Assembly (NCBI RefSeq): GCF_003814745.1
Contig: NZ_RKRD01000001.1
Location: 1,116,001 to 1,180,000, forward strand
From: Hydrogenoanaerobacterium saccharovorans
GTDB taxonomy: Bacteria > Bacillota > Clostridia > Oscillospirales > Ruminococcaceae
DNA: 64,000 bases
Reading direction: 5' to 3'
Below the pieces are notes generated by a model that was given only the letters and a program-made list of their open reading frames with translations, was not told the DNA's origin and searched no databases. Shown here in pieces: positions 57,997 through 64,000 of the stretch. The first letter of the stretch is position 1, and each line of letters starts with the position of its first letter. Position numbers and translations under genes: made by a program.

Positions 57997-58773
57997 TTGA
58001 ATATTGGAATATCTACCGCTTGCCTATATCCCATGGAGACGGAAAAAGCACTTGAAACTGTGGGAAAGCTGGGTGTCTCTGCGGTTGAGATTTTTATAAA
58101 TGCACCAAGCGAACTACGCACCGATTTTCTTAAAAACCTTAAGGCAATATGTGATTTTTATGCAATGAATATCATCGCAATTCATCCTTATTCATCCGGT
58201 TTTGAACCATTTATGTTTTTTACGAATTATGAGCGGCGCTTTCAAGATGCAATGACGATGTATGAAGATTATTACCACGCAGCCAATTTATTGGGTGCTA
58301 AAATTGTTGTACTTCATGGTGACCGTAAAGAAGGCTTGCTGCCCGATGAAGTGTATTATGACCGTTTTGGCGAGATGTTTTTGCATGCAAAGCGCCACGA
58401 TGTGATTTTGGCGCAAGAGAACGTGGAACGTTGCCGCAGCCGCAGCAGTGCATTTATTTGGCACATGTACGAATATTTAAAAGACGATGTGCGTTTTGTA
58501 CTAGACCTGAAACAGGCAATCCGTTCGGGAGAAGATATTTTTGCAATGTACAAAGCAATGGCAAAAGGGCTGGTACATGTACATTTGAGCGACCACAACT
58601 CAAAAGAAGACTGTCTGGCACCTGGTAGCGGGATATTTAATTTTGCTGAGTTTGAAAAACACTTGAAAGCGGATTGTTACAAGGGCTTAGGAGTGATAGA
58701 GCTATACCGCAGCAACTATAAGTCAGCTGCTGATTTATACAAGTCGTATTGTTGGCTAAAAGCTATACAGTAA
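57997..58773 (+). CDS. TIM-barrel sugar isomerase/endonuclease IV-fold protein
   Basis: The 258-residue protein has the AP_endonuc_2 TIM-barrel pattern: MNIGISTACLYPMETEKALETVGKLGVSAVEIF, IVVLHGDRKEG, ILAQENVERCRS and HVHLSDHN with metal-binding His and Glu residues. It likely isomerises a sugar or inositol derivative; the substrate is unknown. I start at the TTG at 57997 with AGGGGG before it. Confidence 0.8.
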   Translation: MNIGISTACLYPMETEKALETVGKLGVSAVEIFINAPSELRTDFLKNLKAICDFYAMNIIAIHPYSSGFEPFMFFTNYERRFQDAMTMYEDYYHAANLLGAKIVVLHGDRKEGLLPDEVYYDRFGEMFLHAKRHDVILAQENVERCRSRSSAFIWHMYEYLKDDVRFVLDLKQAIRSGEDIFAMYKAMAKGLVHVHLSDHNSKEDCLAPGSGIFNFAEFEKHLKADCYKGLGVIELYRSNYKSAADLYKSYCWLKAIQ

Positions 58774-58943
58774 ATTAAATATTTACATTATTCGACAAAC
58801 GATTAGAATATATTCTAATTTTTCCTCTTATATTTTATATATAGTAACGAAATTATGAACAAAAAGTCGAAAATAGTCGAAAAAAACTTTTTCAAAATGA
58901 GACTCATTACTATATAATTTAAAGGTAAAAGGAGGGGTCAAAA

Positions 58944-59204
58944 TTGAAGCAAGCTTTGAAAAAATCCACAGCAATCCTGCAGCAAGGTTGGAGAACAGAA
59001 TTAATTGAAGGGAGGTGTGAAGCAGAGGAATGCGAAGGAATAACAGTTTACGGGCTTGCATTGTACTGCGAAGATGAATGTGTAGCGGCTATTTCTGATA
59101 TTTCTTCTTACCGCCGTTATGTAGAAAAATTAGTTGCGTTGTGTAACAGAAACCACGTAACTGTAGATTCCGTTTGGGATGTGGTTGAGGATTACTTACT
59201 TTAA
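58944..59204 (+). CDS. DUF6514-like small protein
   Basis: The 86-residue protein has YGLALYCEDECVAAISDISSYRRYVEKLVALCNRNHVTVDSVWDVVEDYL, which I recognise as the DUF6514 pattern of clostridia. No function is known. Start TTG with AAAGGAGG. Monocistronic by position. Confidence 0.65.
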   Translation: MKQALKKSTAILQQGWRTELIEGRCEAEECEGITVYGLALYCEDECVAAISDISSYRRYVEKLVALCNRNHVTVDSVWDVVEDYLL

Positions 59205-59296
59205 CCGAAAAGAAACATAAAATGTTGGTTTTAACTTGTATCCGTAGTGGCAACATGATACAATATGAAGTATTTAAAGCCTAGGAGATGATACGG

Positions 59297-59746
59297 ATGA
59301 AATGTCCTTTTTGCGGATATGAAGAAACAAAAGTAATTGATTCCCGGCCGACAGATGAAAAAATCAGGCGTCGCCGGGAGTGCCTTAATTGTGAAAAACG
59401 GTTTACAACTTATGAAGTTGTAGAGACAATGCCATTGGTTGTCATCAAAAAGGACAAGTCTCGCGAGATGTTTGACCGCAATAAACTGATGAACGGTTTG
59501 GTTCGTGCCTGCGAAAAACGTCCAATATCTGTCGAGATGCTGGACAATATTGTAAACGATATTGAAACGCAGCTTCTGAACATGCTTGAGCGAGAAGTAT
59601 CATCTTATCAAATTGGCGAAATGGCAATGCAAAAGCTTAAAAAAATAGACGAAGTGGCTTATGTCCGGTTCGCATCTGTTTACCGCCAATTTGCAGATAT
59701 CAACTCATTTATGGATGAACTTAAGGTTCTGCTTAAAGAAAAATGA
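59297..59746 (+). CDS. nrdR: Transcriptional repressor NrdR
   Basis: The 149-residue regulator of ribonucleotide reductase genes has a zinc ribbon (C3, C6, C31, C34: MKCPFCG, CLNC) and an ATP-cone (VVIKKDKSREMFDRNKLMNGLVRAC). It senses ATP/dATP and binds NrdR boxes. The ATG at 59297 is 9 nt from AGGAG; the in-frame ATG at 59288 abuts that site. No nrd genes are in the window. Confidence 0.95.
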   Translation: MKCPFCGYEETKVIDSRPTDEKIRRRRECLNCEKRFTTYEVVETMPLVVIKKDKSREMFDRNKLMNGLVRACEKRPISVEMLDNIVNDIETQLLNMLEREVSSYQIGEMAMQKLKKIDEVAYVRFASVYRQFADINSFMDELKVLLKEK

Positions 59747-59757
59747 AGACACAAAAG

Positions 59758-59783
59758 GAACGCACTGCGCGTTCCTTTTTTTG
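59758..59783. terminator. Terminator between nrdR and the DUF4363 gene
   Basis: AAGGAACGC and GCGTTCCTT pair with a tiny loop and a run of Ts. It lies between convergent genes. Confidence 0.8.
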
Positions 59784-59785
59784 CA

Positions 59786-60166
59786 TTAAAACACGGTTCG
59801 TAAGCGCGGCATTTGTGTTTCCCATAAATGATTTACCTGCAGCTGTATTCGTTTGATTTCTGCAGCCAGTTCGGATGTATCTCCGTAACGGGCGAGTTCA
59901 GGCAGCCGAGCAGAATCCCACGTTATTTGCTCTAAATCGGAATGCCTTATAAACCGTACCAGTTTTTCTTCGCGTTCGTGCCACAATTCTTTAAAATTTT
60001 CTGTATCTTCCACAATGTCCTGTGCCGAACCGTTATAAAGTTTTTGAGTCATATTTTCTAAATAATCCGAAAGCTCAATGCGTATTTTATAAAGCGTAAT
60101 CGAATTCATAATACTCAAAGTGACAATCAGTGCAATCATTAAAAGAGAAATAATCATTCGCTTCAA
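59786..60166 (-). CDS. DUF4363 family protein
   Basis: The 126-residue protein has an N-terminal membrane helix (MIISLLMIALIVTLSIMNSI) and a helical outside part (LSDYLENMTQKLYNGS...FKELWHEREEKLVRFIRH). DUF4363 genes usually follow DUF421 genes in sporulating clostridia, as here with a 4-nt overlap. Function unknown. Confidence 0.8.
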   Translation of the reverse strand: MKRMIISLLMIALIVTLSIMNSITLYKIRIELSDYLENMTQKLYNGSAQDIVEDTENFKELWHEREEKLVRFIRHSDLEQITWDSARLPELARYGDTSELAAEIKRIQLQVNHLWETQMPRLRTVF

Positions 60167-60873
60167 GAGCCTCCACCGCCTTTATTCTCTTTTTTCTTTT
60201 TTTCTCGCAAAACCAAATGGTAATTTGCTGCCCGGTTACATGTCATAATAAAAATATCTTTCTGCTCTACACCCTGTTCACGCAGTGTCTTTTCTAGCCA
60301 TTCCTTCCGAAGATTGCAGTAGTTCAGCGTATCTTCAATCAGTTCACCGTCACTGATTAAAACCATCGGGGGCGAATCTGCACAGCTTGGTTCGGGTATA
60401 TTCAAATCTTCGTTGGTTGTAATGCGATAAGGATATTTTTGAAAAACACTTAATTGCCCGTTTGTCTCAACAATTGCGTAAGCAACCTCAGATATATCAA
60501 ATATATCTTTACTGCGCAGCTGTTCTATCAAATCATCAATACTGTAACGCAGCTCGCGCATTTTTTTTTGATCAATTACCCCATCGCGTATAATAATGAT
60601 TGGGTTGCCTGAAACCAGTTTTCGCACTGTTTTGCATTTCAATCCAATCGAAGAGATAATTACTTCAAAGCTCACCAGAGTTAGTATAGGAACAATCCCT
60701 GCAACCAGCGGTATATTGGTATCCTCAATCGGCAATGTTGCAATATTCGAAATCATAATTGCCACGACAAATTCCGATGGCTGCAGCTCACCTAGGTGAC
60801 GTTTACCCATTATTCGCAGCGAAAACACAATCACGAAATACAATATAATTGTACGCAGAAAAAATATCGACAT
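60163..60873 (-). CDS. DUF421 (YetF-like) membrane protein
   Basis: The 236-residue protein has three N-terminal membrane helices and the DUF421 core: RIMGKRHLGELQPSEFVVAIMISNIATLPIEDTNIPL, then GNPIIIIRDGVIDQKKMRELRYSIDDLIEQLRSKDIFDISEVAYAIVETNGQLSV. Some YetF proteins are phosphatidylserine or spore-envelope related; the role here is not known. Start ATG 60873 with GGAGGCGG. Confidence 0.88.
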   Translation of the reverse strand: MSIFFLRTIILYFVIVFSLRIMGKRHLGELQPSEFVVAIMISNIATLPIEDTNIPLVAGIVPILTLVSFEVIISSIGLKCKTVRKLVSGNPIIIIRDGVIDQKKMRELRYSIDDLIEQLRSKDIFDISEVAYAIVETNGQLSVFQKYPYRITTNEDLNIPEPSCADSPPMVLISDGELIEDTLNYCNLRKEWLEKTLREQGVEQKDIFIMTCNRAANYHLVLREKKKKENKGGGGS

Positions 60874-61021
60874 TGTACCGCCTCCAAACCCAATATAAAA
60901 CTGCAAAACATCACGACTAGTATTTGATCGTGATGTTTTTTTATGCCTATCAAACATAAATGTGTGAAATTTGGCAATGATTAGGTTATATAAACTGCAT
61001 TTTATCGGAGGTGCAAAACAG

Positions 61022-62572
61022 ATGTTTTTTCAAAAAGTTGGCAAAATAATAGAGCGTTCATCTTCAGCGGCATATGCAAAAAACTCGCCGCCTTTGGGCG
61101 ATGACGAGAAGTTAAGCAAAGATTTAAGCCAAAACATTATTGATATGCGAGAAAAATTACACAATACAGCTGATTTTGTCAATAAAGAAATGATCATCTG
61201 CGGGCAGAAGGTGCAAATACTCACTTTTGAAGGGATGGTAAGCACTCAAAATTTAACAGAGGCTCTTGTCAAACCTCTCACTAACTTAAAACTGGAAAAC
61301 CCCACACCGCAGAGCCTTCTGCACTGGATTCGCTTTGAAGCAATGCTTGCACCGGAACAAAAAGAGGTTTACACTCTCGGCGAACTTTTCAAGGCGTTAA
61401 TGTCCGGATTTGTTGGCGTCTTGATTGATGGAATTGATGTTGCTGTCATTGCAGGGTTGCAAGGGTTTGCATCACGTTCTATTTCAGAGCCGGATTCTGA
61501 AGTGAACGTACGCGGTTCGCGCGAGGGTTTTGTAGAGCCTATCCGAACCAATATGGCGCTTATCCGCCGCCGAATTAAATCGTCCAGGCTGGTGTTCGAG
61601 TTTGCGGGGGCAGGGCAAACCAGTAAAACAGATCTTTGCCTTTGTTATATCTCCAATATGGTATCGCCTGAAATATTACAGGATATACGCAGCCGTATCT
61701 CGAAAATCGACCTCAATATGGTGTTGGACTCGGGATATATCCAGCCGTTTCTCGATACCAACATCGGCTCCATCTTTTCTAACGTAGGTATTACGGAGCG
61801 CCCGGATACCGTATGCGCCAAAATAGCTGAGGGCAGGGTTGTGGTGTTGGTAGACGGCACACCGTTTGCGCTGGTGGTACCCTATCTTTTCAGCGAACAT
61901 TTTCAAACAATGGACGATTACTCTCATCGCCCGTTTTATTCCTCTTTTATACGTATTATGAAGTATGCTGCGTTCTTTTTTACCATTTTGCTCCCGGGAG
62001 CCTATGTCGCCATAGCAACCTTTCACCCCGAGCTGTTCCCCGAAACGCTGCTGTTAAACATCGCCGCATCGGAGGAGACTACCCCGTTCCCGCTTATGTT
62101 CGAAGCGTTGCTCATCCATTTAATTTATGAAATTATGCGTGAGGCGGGTTTACGCCTGCCTCGCGCTATCGGGCATGCGATTGGTATTGTCGGCGGGCTT
62201 GTTATTGGTGATGCGGCAGTAAAAGCGGGGCTGATTGGTTCCCCCATGGTTATGGTTGTGGCACTCACCGCAATTAGTTCTTTTGTGGTACCGTCGCTGT
62301 ACGAACCCGTTACCATCTTGCGCTTTTTGTTTATTGTAATAGGCGGATTGTTTGGGATGTACGGTATTACTTTGGTTCTGTGCATAGTATTTGTTAATTT
62401 ATGCGCGTTAAATGCCTATGGTGTACCTGCAACGTCAGCTGCATCACCGTATAAGCTTTTTGGCCTTCGTGATGTGTTCATTCGAGCATCGTGGAAAACT
62501 CTCGGAAAGCGAACACTCAAGATTCAGCGGCTTCCCGGCAGTGAGGTTGGCGGTAAAGGGGGGAGCCTGTAG
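61022..62572 (+). CDS. Spore germination protein GerAA family
   Basis: The 516-residue A subunit of a germinant receptor has an N-terminal soluble domain (about 1-290, with EGMVSTQNLTEALVKPL and EPDSEVNVRGSREGFVEPIRTNMALIRRRIKS) and a membrane half with about five helices ending in YGVPATSAASPYKLFGLRD. It sits in the spore inner membrane. Start ATG 61022 with GGAGGTG. First gene of gerAA-AB-AC. Confidence 0.93.
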   Translation: MFFQKVGKIIERSSSAAYAKNSPPLGDDEKLSKDLSQNIIDMREKLHNTADFVNKEMIICGQKVQILTFEGMVSTQNLTEALVKPLTNLKLENPTPQSLLHWIRFEAMLAPEQKEVYTLGELFKALMSGFVGVLIDGIDVAVIAGLQGFASRSISEPDSEVNVRGSREGFVEPIRTNMALIRRRIKSSRLVFEFAGAGQTSKTDLCLCYISNMVSPEILQDIRSRISKIDLNMVLDSGYIQPFLDTNIGSIFSNVGITERPDTVCAKIAEGRVVVLVDGTPFALVVPYLFSEHFQTMDDYSHRPFYSSFIRIMKYAAFFFTILLPGAYVAIATFHPELFPETLLLNIAASEETTPFPLMFEALLIHLIYEIMREAGLRLPRAIGHAIGIVGGLVIGDAAVKAGLIGSPMVMVVALTAISSFVVPSLYEPVTILRFLFIVIGGLFGMYGITLVLCIVFVNLCALNAYGVPATSAASPYKLFGLRDVFIRASWKTLGKRTLKIQRLPGSEVGGKGGSL

Positions 62573-63655
62573 ATGATCCGAAATACGCTGATAGACAGCA
62601 AACAGATTGTTATGCTGATGGTGATGTTTCGTATTTTCAATCTGCTCACGTTTGCGCCTCAGATGGGAAGCTTGGAAAATACCGCCTCTGCTATGATTGC
62701 TTTACCAGTTTCGCATCTTTTGCTTGCGCTTATTCTGCTGCCGGCAGCGCTGTTGCTTAACCGATACAAAGAATGCAACATTGTAGACTGTGCTTTGCAG
62801 CTTAATAAAATTACAGGTAAGGTTTTGGCTGTGTTGTTGTTTTTGTACACTGCATTTGTTGCAGCCAACACAATCAGTAACTTTGAATTTTTGCTCACAT
62901 CCGTGATTTATCCACAGACAAGTCCGATTTTTTTCATTCTAACGTTTACAGCGGTATGCGCCTATGGTGCATTTATGGGGCTAGAGCCTGTAACACGTGT
63001 CAATACTTTTGTGTTTTTTCTGTCTCTAGCAGCACTTGTTTTTATCTCGATTGCTGTTTTGCCCAGCGCCAACTTCGTTTACCTGCAAAACCCGATGTAT
63101 GAGGGTGCCACAGCGGTGGCAAAGCAGGCAGTGAAGCATTGTTTTGCTAATTTTGACGTTGTAATTTGGCTTTTACTGGCTCCCGATTTAAAAGGCAATA
63201 TCAACAAAAGTTTTATCTACTGGGCTATTTTAAGTTTTATTGCGGTGGAGTATATGGTTACGTTGCTGACAGTGGGCTTGGGCGATTACGCAAAATCACA
63301 GATGTTCCCGTTTTTTTCTCTGGCAGTCATTGCAGAAATGTCGATTTTTCAGCGATTGGACAGCCTGCACATAACGTTATGGACTTTTATCGCTTTTGTA
63401 AAAGTATCGGTTTATCTCTATCTCGCGTCGCAATGCCTTGGTTATCTGCTGCCGAAGCGCTTGAAAAAAACACGCATTCTAATCGGCACAGCGGTTTCAG
63501 CAGGCGGTGCTTTGATTATTTCATCAAGCTTGCCTTACCTCACAAGGGTACATGGGGTACTGCATTCGGGGTTGCCTGTTGCAATACTTGCAGTGTTAAT
63601 TCCTTTTGCACTGCTTATTTGGTCATTGTTTGTTAAAAGGAGGGGTGCATTTTGA
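62573..63655 (+). CDS. Spore germination permease, GerAB family
   Basis: The 360-residue protein has about ten membrane helices and the amino-acid-permease-like plan of GerAB, the germinant-binding subunit (FRIFNLLTFAPQMGSLENTASAMIALPVSHLLLALILLPAALLLNRY; MFPFFSLAVIAEMSIFQRLDSL). The ATG directly follows the gerAA stop (TAGATG). Confidence 0.88.
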   Translation: MIRNTLIDSKQIVMLMVMFRIFNLLTFAPQMGSLENTASAMIALPVSHLLLALILLPAALLLNRYKECNIVDCALQLNKITGKVLAVLLFLYTAFVAANTISNFEFLLTSVIYPQTSPIFFILTFTAVCAYGAFMGLEPVTRVNTFVFFLSLAALVFISIAVLPSANFVYLQNPMYEGATAVAKQAVKHCFANFDVVIWLLLAPDLKGNINKSFIYWAILSFIAVEYMVTLLTVGLGDYAKSQMFPFFSLAVIAEMSIFQRLDSLHITLWTFIAFVKVSVYLYLASQCLGYLLPKRLKKTRILIGTAVSAGGALIISSSLPYLTRVHGVLHSGLPVAILAVLIPFALLIWSLFVKRRGAF

Positions 63656-64000
63656 AAATGTTAAAATCAGCAGCTGTTTTTGTTTTGGCTTTGCTATCGC
63701 TTTGCGGATGTACAAAGCCTGTGCGAGTCAATCAGCGGGCGATTGTGCAGGGGATAGGGATTGACTTTGATGGGAATAACTATCAATTGACTTTGCAAAT
63801 TTTTGAAGCAAAGGGCGGCGGCGCCGAGCCCTCCATCAGTGCGGGGAAAAACAACAGCGTGGTTTTACAGACGGAGGGCGATACCATCGCGAATGCGTTT
63901 GAAAAAGCATCACTTAAACAGGGTAAACAGATTTTCTATGGGCAGAATAAGATGATTGTTATAGGCGAGGATACTGCCAAGCAAGGCCTTGATATTGTAA
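63652..64000 (+). CDS. Spore germination lipoprotein, Ger(x)C family, 5' part
   Basis: The gene starts at TTG 63652 (AGGAGG 8 nt before) overlapping the gerAB stop, and runs off the window. The first 116 residues show a lipoprotein signal (VFVLALLSLCGC), then the Ger(x)C start VNQRAIVQGIGIDFDGNNYQLTLQIFE. It is the outer lipoprotein of the receptor. Confidence 0.9.
   Translation, partial: MKMLKSAAVFVLALLSLCGCTKPVRVNQRAIVQGIGIDFDGNNYQLTLQIFEAKGGGAEPSISAGKNNSVVLQTEGDTIANAFEKASLKQGKQIFYGQNKMIVIGEDTAKQGLDIV

Noticed and set aside
1..64000. CRISPR array or rRNA genes
   Set aside because: No regularly spaced repeats of 25-40 nt and no rRNA-like sequence were seen on either strand.

Overview
The window reads as chromosome of a Gram-positive, endospore-forming anaerobe of the class Clostridia (an Oscillospirales-type genome is my best guess). 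The evidence is a tlp spore-protein gene, a gerA-type germinant receptor operon, a DUF421/DUF4363 pair, near-perfect AAGGAGG ribosome binding sites, many TTG starts and housekeeping genes of Firmicutes type (asnS, purB, secD, secF, mnmA, nrdR).

Layout. 1-3.05 kb: a ferredoxin fragment, rsgA on the minus strand with an unusual leader, a frameshifted DNA methyltransferase remnant flanked by short repeats, a ferritin-like gene and tlp. 3.08-27.3 kb: one long same-strand late gene module of a contractile-tailed phage. The head is lambda-like (Nu1, A, W, B, C, D, E, FII and Z families). The tail is P2-like (sheath, tube, E/E' with a textbook -1 frameshift site, tape measure, X, D, V, U, W, J, I, fibres). 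A holin/GH25 muramidase lysis set closes it. No integrase, repressor or replication gene is visible, so this is a prophage that has lost its early region or a domesticated late module. 27.5-37.7 kb: AT-rich cargo that looks like a defence island. It holds a tyrosine-recombinase-fold protein lacking catalytic residues with a zinc ribbon, overlapping an HNH nuclease gene; a staygreen-family gene; and a tight operon of UvrD-type helicase/AddB-like nuclease, type III-like Mod methyltransferase and type III-like Res helicase/nuclease. The HNH pair and the helicase operon are each preceded by copies of one roughly 30-nt promoter-containing repeat. The island ends at 37833-37857 in the 3' end of a tRNA-Ser followed by its own terminator, the expected form of an attR. 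A decayed second copy lies 450 bp on.

37.9-64 kb is ordinary chromosome: small membrane peptides, a lipoprotein polysaccharide deacetylase, an isolated transcription unit for an 18-residue Cys peptide, metNIQ, mnmA, a DEAD-box RNA helicase, an HD protein, an sdpR-sdpI pair, an AbrB-type pseudogene, asnS, an aminotransferase, purB, a HAD phosphatase, secD-secF, a TIM-barrel isomerase, nrdR, DUF4363/DUF421 and gerAA-AB-AC (the last cut by the window end).

Most promising for follow-up: the leader-peptide/alternative-hairpin device in front of rsgA (1531-1633), the inactive-recombinase plus HNH pair (27519-29115) with its promoter shared with the UvrD-Mod-Res operon, the 18-aa peptide unit (39584-39755), and the -1 frameshift cassette (15023-15199). 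All assignments come from reading the sequence; no database search was run.
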